The notes under the pieces: model-generated
Seen by the model: only the letters and a program-made list of their open reading frames with translations
What the model was told of the DNA's origin: nothing
Databases searched by the model: none
Shown here: piece by piece, positions 12,624 to 24,189 of the stretch
How the letters are laid out: the number at the start of each line of letters is the position of its first letter
Position numbering within the stretch: position 1 is the first letter of the stretch
Position numbers and translations under genes: made by a program
Source: Pomphorhynchus laevis
Lineage: Eukaryota > Acanthocephala > Palaeacanthocephala > Echinorhynchida > Pomphorhynchidae
Assembly: GCA_012934845.2 (NCBI GenBank)
Contig: WNNJ02002942.1
Span: 62,001-126,000, forward strand
Reading direction: 5' to 3'
Length of the DNA: 64,000 nucleotides

Positions 12624-12728
12624 CAATTTATTATTGCTGAACTACTTTTTTTTCTTTTTTTCTTTTCTTAATATTGTGATCAGACAAAATGACTCTTTTA
12701 TGTGTCAAAGTCTTGTAATAAATAATTT
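12624..12728 (+). other. 3' UTR and poly(A) signal of LINE C copy 2
   Basis: After the ORF2 stop comes a pyrimidine-rich stretch and AATAAA at 12717-12722, followed by the 3' end of a neighbouring inverted LINE. It supports an intact 3' terminus for the C element. Confidence 0.55.
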
Positions 12729-12791
12729 TTTTTCAAAGAAGAAAAGCTTTATTCACCATTCGGCCACGCGGGGCTGATTCGGCCACGCGGG
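12729..12791 (-). repeat. Short 3'-terminal scrap of LINE B and a GC-rich direct repeat
   Basis: On the minus strand this carries the same terminus as LINE B (AATAAAGCTTTTCTTC followed by A-rich tail; 12729-12757 versus 12822-12850). Next to it, ATTCGGCCACGCGGG occurs twice (12758-12772 and 12777-12791). Confidence 0.55.
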
Positions 12792-12821
12792 ACTATTATT
12801 ACGTAAACGTAATAATAATAT

Positions 12822-14880
12822 TTTTTTTAAAAGAAGAAAAGCTTTATTCACAAAGTTTACAAAGGGAATTTAACCAAAATATCATTATGTTTGAATTTCA
12901 TGTTACGGGGCGTGTGCTTTAGCTAAGGCTCCTGTTGCTCGAGGCGGACGGCCTTTCCACTTGAAGAACGGTAACCCCGGATGCATATCGACGCCGCGCG
13001 GCATAGGGCAACACCGATTTCACGTGTAATGCGAGTCAAGCACTGTGCGTATGTCGTTTGGTCAGACCTCTGCGCCTGCAGAAAGGCGATTCGGCGCAAC
13101 ACAGCACGAGAGCTTTCACTCAATCCGCCGTTTGTCGAAGCGATGAAGGGTACAAATGTGCCTCTTGCAATCTGTTGAACCGTTCCTCATATTTAGACTT
13201 CTTTCTTGCTTCGTGGAAGTTGAACGCACTGGACGTGCTTGTACGGTAAGATTCGGCAAGGTTGTTGAAAATGCTGACGTCTATATACGTCCGCTCGAAT
13301 CTACCGGGAAACAGTCCAGTACAGACGATATCCACTCGTGCGTCAAGATCTCTTGTCGTTGCACTATTGGTGAAGACGTGATCCACGCTGGGACTATCGA
13401 GTACAGGTTCGATCCCTACACCATGACAAACAGTCGTTAGATTTCGGGCAAGGATATCACGAACGATATTGTGACGAAAAATCTGCAACCCTCCACGCCG
13501 ACATGAAAGGAGATGCTTCAAGCATGCAGGAGTATTGCATATGCATCTCGTGGGCATGTCAGTCGGTTCCCAAGCATACCGCATAGCCATACTATCTCTG
13601 AATTCACGTGGAAGAATATGGAAGTTTTCACGAACCGGGGACACTATGGAAAGCCATGATGATGCACCATAAACGGACGCGTATGCAAGGGCTTCCTGTG
13701 AGATTTCATTTAAGTTCGACTTCGCGTAATTAAAGCGGCCAATTGCGGCTGTCTTTCTTTCAGCAGTAATCCGCTCGCCGATCTTTTGCTGTTCGGTTCT
13801 GAAGACGACACCTTGGCAATCTGACGTGAATGACGAGCACATTCTCTCAGAAGAGCTGAATTCCAGGTCCTTCACGAACAGAGGGTCAATGATCCCGAGG
13901 CCTCCTTCTCGTATGGGACTGGTGAGTACCTTCACCCAATCTTCTGAAAGGACCTGATTTGTCATTTCCTTTAAGAATCTCCCGGTAATTGCATCCCGCA
14001 AAGGTGCAAGGTCGTCATCGGAGCAACTCGTTGTGCGTAAGAAGTGTGTCCACTTCCATTGCAATGACTTGGTCAATCCGATGTAAGAAATATGCGGGTC
14101 TACAGAGCATATCTCTGTGAGCCGGTCTGTCAGATAAACGTCATCTTCAATTCGCTCTCTGGTCGATTCTTTCATGAACGCACTTGATCCAATGAATGAG
14201 CCGAGAATCTTAACACCATCGTGCCTTATGTCGACACCTGCAAACTTTGATTGATCTACTGTCATCGTTTCGTGCAGAAGAAGAGCAGATTTGGCTGGTT
14301 TAACATGATAGCCATAATCAGGTCCGTGCTGTTGTAGGATATTAAGTACTTTCTCAAGCAACGATGTGGGGCCGAGGAAGTTCGCATCGTCTGCAAACCA
14401 CCGTTGAACAACACCAGGACATTGATCCCTTATCATCCTTATAAGAGGCAGAGAAGCCATTGCGAAGATGGCCGTTGCTAAGGGGTCGCCTTGAGTCACA
14501 CCCTCCTTCGAGTGGAGCGAACCACCTTCCAAAATAAGACGAGCATCGACAGAATAGATGTTTTGGAAAGTTTGCGCCAATGACGGACATAAATGCGACA
14601 TGTTATGAAGAGCTACTCGGCGGTTTTAAACTGTTTAACGCGTTGGAGGCGTCGACACACAGTAAGCCAAATTCTGGATTGTTGTGGAAGTTATTGCGTA
14701 GAGAGTGTATATAAAAGTCCACACCACTCCGTTGTGAGGCACATAGTTGCTCTAATCCATCGATGTCTTGCAAATCCGTTTTTATATGTTGCAAAATCGC
14801 TTTGCAGACAATCCGTCTACCGACTTCGGCTATTCCAATCGGTCGAATACCTCCATTCTTTTTCGGGATGGCCACAAGTC
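12822..14880 (-). mobile_element. LINE B (restriction-like endonuclease type), 5'-truncated
   Basis: Minus-strand non-LTR element. Reverse transcriptase motifs: A (CVDASNALNSL), B (EGVTQGDPLATAIFAMASLPL, split at 14475-14535) and C (QRWFADDANFLG). A zinc-knuckle-like cluster follows (CICNTPACLKHLLSC, then RHNIVRDI) and then a restriction-like nuclease (ARVDIV, ERTYIDVSIFN, EARKKSKYEERF), the C-terminal DNA-cutting domain of R2/NeSL-like elements. The main frame is 13120-14601. One frameshift near 14627 separates motif A, and another near 13160 separates the C-terminal tail (SESSRAVLRRIAFLQ, CIRGYRSS). The 3' end has AATAAA and an A-rich tail. It starts abruptly near 14880 inside the reverse transcriptase. 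Confidence 0.85.
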
Positions 14881-14945
14881 GGCATCCCGAAAAAAAGATG
14901 TCTTTGTTTAAGACAAATACTCCTGCGAGACAAAGATGTCTTTAT
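14881..14945. repeat. Short palindromic AT-rich junction between LINEs B and A
   Basis: About 65 bp with the recurring words AAAGATGTCTTT and AAATATAACAAAGA; the latter recurs at 19010-19025. It separates two elements cut at opposite ends and may be the remnant of a small non-autonomous insertion. Confidence 0.35.
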
Positions 14946-17423
14946 TTAAATATAACAAAGATATCTCAAATATATCTTGAGATACGTTTGGGGGGTCCAA
15001 CCATAACGCGAACATAAGGCATCACTGAACTCGTTACGACTGAGATGAAAACCATCCTTGACGAGCGGTAGTGCACTTAACCAAGTTGACGCACCAACCA
15101 TTGCAGCATGTGCGATAATGTTGGAAGATGCCGAGTCCATGCACTGGATAGTGGAAAGTAATTTGTTTTGGAAAGCCTGTGTCCTCATTTTAGAAATATT
15201 GTGAATTGTAGATTTCTGCAAATGACACAGATCGATGACATTTAGCCCGTAATCGAATGTTTTGCAAATTTTTTCCGAGTATTCATACTCAACGGCACAT
15301 GCATGTGTCGGGTCCGTGATCCCAATACCACCCAACTTTATCGGAATTGATAAAACTGATTTCCAGTTCGAGTCAACCTTGATTTGTGTTAATTCAGGTA
15401 TTAACCTTTCGAAAATGGTCGAACTTACTGAATCAAATTGGGATGGTGAACACTGGACAGTTCTTAGCAGATGGGACCATTTGAACTGAAACGATTTTGT
15501 GAAACCGGCATACGCTACATGAGGGTCAACGTAGGAAATCGACACGAGGCGTTCCAATAACGAAACCCATTTACAACATTTTTCGGATATATAGTCGTCG
15601 ATAAACTTTTCCGTACCAACCGGTGCGCCCAAAATTGAAATGCCTGAAATCGAGTGATTAACCGCTATTTTTGGAGTAGAAAAGTCAGCACTCGGATGAC
15701 CTAGTAGTTGCGTTTTTGTCGCATTGACATGATAACCATATATTGGTCCTTTTCTAATTAGTATTTCCCATACTTTCTGCAAGTCGACCATAGTCCCTAC
15801 GAAATTCGAATCGTCTGCAAACCATCGTTGCAGCACACTAGGAACCGCTCTAGCGATTTCATTCACCAATGGAAGGGTAGCCATCGAGAAAGCCGCCATA
15901 GCGAACGGATCACCTTGAGTAAATCCCTCTTCTGACAGTATACTATCTCCACCAAGACAGAGTTTGGCTGGTCGCATGTATATGTTGTTCAGTGCTGTAT
16001 ACAACGAAGGGCATACATATTGAATGTTGTGTAGTGCAGCTTTTCTGTTAATGGCATTAAATGCATTAGAGGCATCAACTGCCAGGATGCAATGGTCTTC
16101 CTTCGCTTGGAAAGCATCCCGTACAGATCGAATGGCATACTCAATCCCCGCTTTCTGTGAGGCGGCTAACTGTATACAACCGGCGGATTCCTGTAAATCA
16201 AAGGTAATGATCTTTAGGAGAGCCTTACAAATGATTCGCCTTGGAACCTCGCATATTCCAATCGGACGAACCCCTCCATTCTTCTTCTTGATTGCTACAA
16301 GCCTGCAAGCTGTAAAAGCATCAAGTGAGCCGGGAATCACGCTTTCCGCTGCGATATGAGTTCCAAGGTCGGCAAGAGCCTTTGCCAATGACTGTGAATG
16401 ACTGCCAAACTTAGTAAGCATGCTGCGCCATAAGTTCGAGTCCATCCCTGATGGACCAGCACTGCCGTTGGTCTCAAGACTTGCCTTGATAATTCTCTCC
16501 TCGTCGAGTTCGAAAAATCGAACTGGATGATGCCGCAAGGAATCGTGCAAGGGGAATTGTAACAATGCTTCGGGACGAGCTGTTGAGGCTTTGGGGTGAA
16601 GGCTCTGTAGAATATCCTTCACGGAACTGCCGTTGATTTTGGTGTCATAAGATAGTACGCCTTCCTCATAATCCCCTGTCAGAACAGATCCCGCTGCACT
16701 AAGCTTACCATTCGTTATCATTCGAATGTATCGTTTTTTCCAATCTTGTTTAGTAATCGGTTTTGTTCTTCTCATGTTTTGCTGCAAGTATTCTGCTTCT
16801 TCACATAGCTCAATAAAACGCTTCTCACTCCACAAGAGTAAGCGTCGTTCTATGGTTTTCCGAATCGAGGCGATTTTCCTCGTGTGGATTCTCTGAAGAA
16901 TTAGGTGTGAGAATACGGACGCCATCTTTAGGGAATCAATTGACTGTGGCTGTGACTGTGTAATGTCGGCGAAGAAGGATGTTAAAATCTGTATGAATTT
17001 ATGGCTTGCCGAACAAGCAGGTAGTGTCATGAGATTAGGTCGCCATTGACACGTCTGCTCAAATAAATCGGCTGGCGACATCGCCTCGGACAGAGTTGCG
17101 CAACCAGTCAAGGTGCTCACAATGTTGTTACCGTTTTGTTCGGAAATGTTAGTACCGCCGGTAGGAAATACACTATTTGTACAAAGTGTATTCTGAGTCA
17201 TTCCATTACCGAAGGGAATCGTTTCATCAACTCTATTTATTGGTTCATCGGCGGAAGTCGAAGGTACCATCTGAAGTACAATATTTGTACGATTGTTACA
17301 GTCGGGAGCACGACAATTCACACAAGGAACTCCTGCCTTCGCGCATCTGCAAGCTTTACATTTCGCAGACGGACCATTGCATCCGCAGCACAATCTCTGA
17401 CCTGATGGTTTTCCTTTGGGCAT
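14946..17423 (-). CDS. LINE A reverse transcriptase ORF, open over 825 codons, C-terminus truncated
   Basis: Uninterrupted minus-strand frame from ATG at 17421-17423. Residues 12-42 hold nine cysteines (12, 13, 15, 22, 25, 27, 34, 37, 42) in a CXC-like zinc-binding pattern (CKACRCAKAGVPC), probably for nucleic-acid binding. The reverse transcriptase begins near residue 370 (KKKNGGVRPIGICEVPRR). Motif A is at about 447-456 (LAVDASNAFN), motif B at 499-510 (EGFTQGDPFAMA) and motif C at 533-539 (RWFADDS). The frame ends at RYGWTPQTY, where the related LINE B continues into its zinc knuckle and nuclease. The DNA-cutting domain is therefore missing and replaced by about 12 unrelated residues. The long open frame suggests a recent insertion. 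Clade is inferred from LINE B. Confidence 0.85.
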   Translation of the reverse strand: MPKGKPSGQRLCCGCNGPSAKCKACRCAKAGVPCVNCRAPDCNNRTNIVLQMVPSTSADEPINRVDETIPFGNGMTQNTLCTNSVFPTGGTNISEQNGNNIVSTLTGCATLSEAMSPADLFEQTCQWRPNLMTLPACSASHKFIQILTSFFADITQSQPQSIDSLKMASVFSHLILQRIHTRKIASIRKTIERRLLLWSEKRFIELCEEAEYLQQNMRRTKPITKQDWKKRYIRMITNGKLSAAGSVLTGDYEEGVLSYDTKINGSSVKDILQSLHPKASTARPEALLQFPLHDSLRHHPVRFFELDEERIIKASLETNGSAGPSGMDSNLWRSMLTKFGSHSQSLAKALADLGTHIAAESVIPGSLDAFTACRLVAIKKKNGGVRPIGICEVPRRIICKALLKIITFDLQESAGCIQLAASQKAGIEYAIRSVRDAFQAKEDHCILAVDASNAFNAINRKAALHNIQYVCPSLYTALNNIYMRPAKLCLGGDSILSEEGFTQGDPFAMAAFSMATLPLVNEIARAVPSVLQRWFADDSNFVGTMVDLQKVWEILIRKGPIYGYHVNATKTQLLGHPSADFSTPKIAVNHSISGISILGAPVGTEKFIDDYISEKCCKWVSLLERLVSISYVDPHVAYAGFTKSFQFKWSHLLRTVQCSPSQFDSVSSTIFERLIPELTQIKVDSNWKSVLSIPIKLGGIGITDPTHACAVEYEYSEKICKTFDYGLNVIDLCHLQKSTIHNISKMRTQAFQNKLLSTIQCMDSASSNIIAHAAMVGASTWLSALPLVKDGFHLSRNEFSDALCSRYGWTPQTYLKIYLRYLCYI

Positions 17424-17950
17424 GATTGTTTGCTTCGTTATATGTCGGCGAGCGTGAGCGAGCCGACGCAGTCCTTGTAATTAGTGTATGATAACTTGTA
17501 ATTAGTGTATAATAATGTAAGAACTTTAATAACCAATACTTTTTGTAACCTGTATTAATAATAATAACAATAACCAAGAAAGTTGTGTGGTAAGTTGTTC
17601 AGAAATTATCTTGAACACTTATAACTTTTTCTTGATAATCGCTCTTCTATAATCGTTCTTCTATAATCGTTCTTCTATAATCGTTCTTCTATAATCGTTC
17701 TTTGTAAGTAGTTAATGGGTATCAAGATAGTTTAAACTCAAAAAAGGAATAAGATAATAATAATAATTTTAATAATATTTTTTTTGTATATTTTTTTATT
17801 CCAAAATACTAATAATCACAACTGTAGGTTCCCGCAAATGGGCCGATAGCTCACAACTAATCATGATTATCGACCTAAAGTTCGTCTATACCAAGGTTCC
17901 ACTGAAAACCGCGATTTGGCTATGTAAATGACAGTAAATGACTACTGTCC
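17424..17950 (-). other. 5' flank of LINE A, probable 5' UTR
   Basis: Upstream of the LINE A start codon, before the inverted 3' tail of a K-type element at about 17960. It contains a 14-bp tandem repeat. I cannot fix the element's true 5' end. Confidence 0.4.
17637..17706. repeat. 14-bp tandem repeat, 5 copies
   Basis: Unit AATCGTTCTTCTAT repeated about five times; the first copy has one change (C for T) and the last diverges at its end. It lies in the putative 5' UTR of LINE A. Confidence 0.9.
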
Positions 17951-17959
17951 TGATACATC

Positions 17960-18290
17960 ATCATAAAAAATATTTATTTTTAAGTGACAAATGCGTGCCG
18001 GCGTACGCTTACATGACCATAAATAACAAAAGAACAAAAATTTAAGTCATGTGTCGAGAAGTTGGGAACGGAGGAGGTATTTTAGTGTGATAAAGAAGGA
18101 AGCGCGGCGGACGTCTAGTGGGAGTTAATTTCAGGCGACGGGGCGGCGACGACGAAGGATATGAGACTGTAGTTGTTGCAGTAATTGGGAACGTGGAGTA
18201 ATACGGAATGACTTGAACGCAGTGATCAAGAGAGGTGGGACTTGTGTCGACTAAGAAAGGGATGTTGAGGAACGATAGTGAGTAAATAAA
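17960..18290 (-). mobile_element. LINE K-like 3' end fragment
   Basis: The left edge matches the 3' UTR of the K family (CGCTTACATGACC, and TGCGTGCC next to it; compare 45590-45615 and 48580-48605). Further right, the minus strand reads in frames resembling the C-terminal end of the K reverse transcriptase (pattern AAP-W-LP--IR, LKYLLRSQ). It is severely 5'-truncated, the usual outcome of target-primed reverse transcription. Confidence 0.6.
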
Positions 18291-18780
18291 TAAATTCATC
18301 TCTTATATAATCGTTATTGGATTCGTCAGTTGTCACTGTTTTTAAGTTGCATTCTCTTGCCAAAGACCGTAGAGATTGAACATGGGTATAAATGTCTTCT
18401 TCGTGATTTTGACTACGAACAGATAGGGTGCGACGTGCCATTACTTCATTAAGAGTATTAAAATATATTCGTTCTAAAGTTTTAATAGCGTATTCGTAGC
18501 AACTATAATCCTCAATTATCGCGTAAACGTAATGTTCGACATGTATTAAAGGAGATCGTCTAAGCGACGATCTCCTTTATAGATAGAATGTAGGTGAAGT
18601 TCCGCTTTCACAGCTTGAAATTTTCTGACTTCCAGCTTCTTCCAGTGTGACGTTGATCGTTCGAGGCGAATATTCGATATATCGGTTGCTAGAAAAAGAT
18701 TGTGATCGTCACTTATTGACATTATGTTGAATAGCACTACAGATAAGTCCACGAATCGATTATAATGTGTCATTAAGTAC
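18290..18780 (-). mobile_element. Fossil of an LTR retrotransposon: gag-like region
   Basis: Minus-strand reading resembles the gag region of Ty3/gypsy-type LTR elements (ARRTLSVRSQNHEEDIYTH, SLRSLAREC, IRDEFIYLL). No LTRs, protease, polymerase or integrase were found nearby, so this is an isolated broken piece with several breaks. Family placement is tentative. Confidence 0.55.
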
Positions 18781-18799
18781 TGTTTCCCTTTTTGATACG

Positions 18800-19980
18800 C
18801 TTCGTTCTTTCGTTTCTCACGCTGATGATATTGTTTTACAATATTCCGTAAAGTCGTTCACATTGTCCGTTTGCTTAAAAAATTAAAGAGATAAATTATA
18901 CGATGTTTTATGCTAATAAATTGACGTATATAGAACCAGTGAGGGTTTACTCATCATAAAACATCTACAAATAATGTATATGAATTCAAGATTAATACTG
19001 TCTTTTTTAAATATAACAAAGACATCTTTTATATATTATATATTAGTAAGGCTATCATCTCGAAGGTTTATAATGCTACTAGACGCTAGTATCACTCTTT
19101 CAAATCTAGTCTAATGTCATAATTTGTATTTTAATAAAATCATTAAACTCGTAATTAATAAAAAAATAAATCGACAACAATTTAAAGCTTAATGCCGTTA
19201 ATTTGTTCAATAATCTAGTTAATCAAAACGCATATTTAAAAAGTTTATAATTTCTTAGTTATATGACGACTGATTTAATTTTGATTTATTTTTAAATGAA
19301 AATAATCAGACGAAATAAGCAGACGAAAATTATTGTAAATCAGACGAAATTATTATTGAAATAATCAGACGAAAATTAACTGAAATAATCAGACGAAAAT
19401 TTTACGGAACACTAGCAATATCTTGTTTTTATGAATAACGCAGAGTTTATATTTTACTTACTCTCTCCGCTAACAGCGAATTTGCTATCTTGGAGTAATT
19501 AGTAGTAATTTGCAGTAAATAAGAAGAAATTATTAATTATTAAGTTGACATACCTGCGTAGTCATTGTTACTTTTGAAAATCTGATGACTATTTTTATTC
19601 TGCACGCTACTTGAGTCCTATATATACGCCAATAGCAGTACGCGACATTTCAGTATTGATGGACCTCATCAAGTACTGATCCAATACCTAGGTTTCACGT
19701 TTCGGGCCTTTTAGTTTTGACTTACAATCACTCGACTCGTCTGTTTTATTGGCATTTATATTTAATGAAAGACTTTCGTCTTACATTTTGCAGATTTAAT
19801 TGATTATTAAATTATTAAAAACTTACAAGATAATATACACAATAATATAGACAATCGGTCTGATTACAAGCTTAAACACACAATTCTATAAGCTAATTAC
19901 AATTCTGTATATCGAGTAAATAACAATTTGGGTAACTTCTACATATTCAAATACAAATACTCAGAGGTAAACCCTCAACG
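18800..19980. other. AT-rich intergenic DNA
   Basis: No supported coding sequence. It contains a cluster of CAGACGAAA words at 19298-19400 and the word AAATATAACAAAGA (19010-19025), also present near 14957. Confidence 0.5.
19298..19400. repeat. Irregular short repeat of AATCAGACGAAA
   Basis: CAGACGAAA occurs five times within about 100 bp, mostly preceded by AAT or AAATAAT. A degenerate minisatellite. Confidence 0.75.
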
Positions 19981-19994
19981 CATCTCAAATGTTG

Positions 19995-20345
19995 ATCATG
20001 CAATGGCCCTCTGCCGTTTGTCAAAGTTGCGAATGTAAAAAGTCAAACAAGGTTTGCATAAACTGTGCTGCACCGAGATGCAAGAACTGAAATAGTCCTT
20101 TTGCAAATGATTGTAATTCGCACTTACTGGCAACGGCTAATACTCACAATCATCAAGTCTAGATACAATAAATGATCATCAACATGCTTCTCATAGCTTT
20201 GCGATATACATCACTCATTGTTCAACATCAATCCAACAATAGGCACCGCTTGTGGATAATCATGTGATAGAGTCTATATTTAACAAAATCGTCTTATGGA
20301 AACCCAATCTCTTCAGAAGATCAAGAAGAAATTTTCTTATTAAAT
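19995..20345 (+). mobile_element. Relic of a LINE A-type N-terminus
   Basis: From 20019 the plus strand codes CQSCECKKSNKVCINC then APRCKN and a stop. It aligns cysteine for cysteine with the N-terminal cluster of LINE A (CKACRCAKAGVPCVNC, APDCNN). The preceding residues PSAV also match PSAK. Further on, FNKIVLWKPNLFR recalls FEQTCQWRPNLMT of LINE A. It is short and broken, and in the opposite orientation to LINE A. Confidence 0.65.
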
Positions 20346-21780
20346 AAGAAGTTACTAATTAATTATTATTTTGTTGCTTATTAATGAGCAAATCTTTATT
20401 AATTTCAATTATCAATTACCAATGAACCTTATAGTTATTTTGAGTCGCCGAGGAAAAAAATACGAATGAAAATGGAAATTTAAGTAAATGCAATTTGCTG
20501 TTAAACTCGTACTTAATAAAAAAGATAAATTGACAATTTCAAGATTCGTAATATTAAGATATTAATATGTTGTTTTATAAAAAATATTTTGATGATAAAT
20601 TAATTGTTACTTTTAGAGGTTACTTGGTCATCCTCTGTAATTCTGTCAAATTCAAGAATATGTTTGTGCGGTTTCAATATTTTTACATAGAGGGATTCTA
20701 ATTCAACTGCTCTCATCAACATATACTTTCACTGTCCTCGCAATTTTTTAATGACCGAGATTACAACGTAGATATTTTTTCTGCTGCATATTATTGAATA
20801 GTTCTAAAGATATCCAGTTATTATTGTCGCTTTTGATAGAATATCAACTACGACATCCCGTCATAATTTCATCTGCTTGAAGAGCTTATTGTTTCCGTTT
20901 TCTATTGTATTCTTCCAGTAGTTTATCCACACTACTCACTCCTACCTTTATATACACAGAAAGTGTTCTATGAACGCGAAATAATAAGGTCATCGAAGTA
21001 AATTTTGTTTGACAAGCTATAGGTTTTTCTTCTTTATTTAGTAGATGAAATCTTAAACATATTTAGTAGAACACTTCTGAATATATTGAATAGAAATAAA
21101 GCAGCTTTTATATTAAAAATTAACTTAATTAATTCTGAAATAGATGTACACGCTTTCAAATGAACGGAACACGCAAAATGAACTGCTAAGCCAAGCGGAC
21201 GATTATGTCGATAAGGTTAGTCCGTGCTTTTTTAAGTTTTGTTTTCGATTATTTGATAAATTGAAATAAATATGAAAATCTAACGAAATAAGGATGATAA
21301 AGTTATAAGATAAGAAATGTTTTTTTTTACTTTCTAGAGTAAAATTCACGTTTACTAATGGTTTTCGCTCTAAATGCACGTTCTAAAACAGATACAAGAA
21401 TTTGAAATACTAAATAGTAAAAAATACTTGAAAGTCAGAGTGCACTTGTATTAGCCATTATTTCTATACAATAAAATTCAAATATAAAATAAAAATTATT
21501 AAAATAAATTTATATTTTTTAATAACATCTTTTTAAAATTAATAATATTTTTTTAATTTTAAAATTTTTTAAATTATAAAAATAGAATTCAAATTTTCAA
21601 CAAGTTTAACAGTATCTTATTAATTCAAATTCGCTCTATATTTTGCAACTTTATGTTTTGTTCTTAAAGATATATAGATTATTAATTCAGAGAAATGAAC
21701 CGTCGTTATTTCAAGACATTTGGTGATCTTTAAAATAAAATTTGTAAGGGAACGGAAACGAAGCGACGAATGCTCAGACA
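20346..21780. other. AT-rich intergenic DNA, nothing recognised
   Basis: No open frame with protein-like composition and no repeat shared with the rest of the window was recognised here. Confidence 0.5.
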
Positions 21781-22990
21781 TTAACAGAAAATTTATTTAG
21801 CATAGAGAGATAATAATTTATCAGAGGTTATGTTCCGCTTATAATCCATAAGGAGAATGTTTGATAGCGTAGTAATGATGCAGTAAAGATCCGGTCAACC
21901 CTTCTAAAAAGGAATCATACATTTTTATCGAAAATCCAAAAGATGATTCGCATTGGTTTTCGGGATTTATTAAACCCGGACCTAGATATTGGAGAGGTAA
22001 CTCTATCAAAATCAAGATATCACTTTCAGAACGCATTCCGAGCATCCTTGGAATAAGGTGAAGACGTAAAAATCCCAATAAGTTGAATTAGATTAACAAC
22101 CATTCATCGACCTTTCTTGATACATATTTACGAACAAACTCTTCGATTCTAGTAGGTGATCTAAAAACTCTCAAGCTATCATATACTATGTTTAGTCCTG
22201 AATCAACAAATGCTAATGCGACTGTGTCAAGTTTTTCTTCATGTACCAGCATGCGACATTTGTCCTCGTTAAGATAGAAAGCATAGTCCAGACCAATACA
22301 CCCTTATTTAATCCCATACTTTTTTAATTTCAGCGTGATTCCCAATGCAATGTGCGTAATCTTCAAAACACCGGTAATCTACATTAAGAACGTATTCTTG
22401 CAACAGAAAAAGTTGCAAGAAATTGCAACTTTTATTATCGGCCTGTCGTTTTTTGGTACATATACTCTGATAATCTTTGTGATAATATAATGTAACCATG
22501 ACTGTTCATTATCCAATTACCCTTAATTTGAACTAACACATTATAGGCAATCCACTTTCGGTTCTCGAGATTTAATAACTTGATTGCAGCTGCGAAGATA
22601 ACTTGAGTACAGCTTCGAACATATCTTAGCACTTGATTGCCAGACTTTTAGAATATCGTCAACTGTAATATAATAGCTTCTAATTTTCTGGTTTAGCAAA
22701 GTCGAACACGTAGAAAGTTTGGGTCAAGCCTAGAACAAGTTCCCCTAGAAGTCTCACTTTGCTGATAACCGCTTCAATACCCTCTTTTTGATCGTTTCGC
22801 CCGATCCTTCCAGTTTTGGAATTTAATATATTTGATCAAGTTCCATTACTGTTTGGATTATCTCGCAGTCACCTTTAGCCTACCGATATTCGCTTCTAGC
22901 CTTTTCTTCAAAATCTCATAAGGCAAGCTTTCGGCTAACCTATTATAATCCCTAGACAAAATTATTCCATCATTCAAAATAATGGAATTA
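21780..22990 (-). mobile_element. Very old LINE A-type reverse transcriptase relic
   Basis: Minus strand, several frames. CFEDYAHCIGNHAEIKKVWD (22308-22370) aligns with the LINE A motif C region WFADDSNFVGTMVDLQKVWE, with the catalytic dyad changed. The next stretch (about 22090-22240) reads VALAFVDSGLNIVYDSLRVF and IEEFVRKYVSRKVDEWL, matching the region after motif C. LGPGLINPENQCESSF at 21839-22078 resembles LGGIGITDPTHACAVEY. The match is weak but collinear over about 1 kb. Confidence 0.5.
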
Positions 22991-24185
22991 GTTTGTAAAG
23001 TATTTTACTCTGTTCCAAAATGAAGTTATTTTTGTGTTTTGTCTTGACTTTCCATTATGCGCTTAATATTGAGATTAAATGTATATATTAGATCGAGCGG
23101 ACGAATCTTTCTTTATAGACATTGCATGTTCTATTAGAAGACAGTACAGCTTTATGGATATAGATTTGAAAACCAACCTAGTCCGAATTTTAAGGGATTA
23201 CTATTAACTAGCACACGGTATAGGTATGTATACTGTGTATTTATTGAATTAAAGAGAGATGGACGATCTGGAATGACGACTTACGCTTTGTCTTTCAAAA
23301 ATCAGGACAGATGGAAGGTCATACTATCATTTAAGTCTTTTAGCATTCACATCACATTCATGTTCAATATACTAGATAAACGGTTAAGCAGAACTTGCTA
23401 AATATATTTCTCAAGGCATTATGTTTTAATATAAATATTGGTAATTAACCATTTCTTCAATTAATTATGTTATTAAAGGCTACTTCATTGTGTTCTGCCA
23501 GTAATAGAATAGAGAAACTATTTTTAAACAAGTACTCTAAGACCCATACATCATAGACGTTAAATTCAAATTTTGAAGCCAAATTCTCAGATAAAATGAG
23601 GAGTATAACCTAAACTCAGAATTGAATCCATTATGATAAATGGATTGATTAAAAGTCGAATTAGATTATTCATCTTAATGGGCCATCTAGCCTTTTGGAA
23701 TAAAACTAGATAAGCATAAAGTACGCTATCAATGTTCTTGGTAGACACAAATTCACTCAAGGCTGAATTTTTCATGTCATGTATTGAAATTATTTGGAAA
23801 TGGTATCGTACTATTACCCTATACCACTTGCGCACAATTAATATCACTCTATATGAATATGCATCAGGGTTTGCTCAGTTAACATTGCTATTTTATTTTC
23901 AGAATCTGGTAAGCTCATCCTTTCCTAATCCATCAAGCTGTAAATTCGATATCCAGTTCTTCATTATCCGAAGTACTATTTTTAGCTAAAAATAGCGAAG
24001 TACAAAGCGATCCGAATTTCTAATGACATTATTTGAGTTACGAAACCGTTATTGTCAAAATTCGGCTCTATGGTGGTACTACTCTTCAATGTACTAGATA
24101 ACGGATAATTACGCGGATTTGCCAAAAGTATTTGCAACTTTAGTAATGGTACGATTTTTGTCGACGTATTTCGAATGGGATATGA
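22990..24185. other. AT-rich DNA with unidentified open frames
   Basis: Two overlapping frames near 23587-23989 (one per strand) look coding-like in places but match nothing I know. They may be remnants of the LINE relics on either side. Confidence 0.35.
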
Positions 24186-24189
24186 ATAC

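Noticed and set aside
13156-13440. Plus-strand frames opposite LINE B
   Set aside because: Antisense shadows of the reverse transcriptase and nuclease coding sequence.
19298-19400. CRISPR-like array
   Set aside because: The repeats are only 9-12 bp, irregularly spaced, and the genome is an animal's.
23587-23989. A host gene in the 23.6-24.0 kb region
   Set aside because: Overlapping frames on both strands, no recognised motif, no splice support; left as unidentified.
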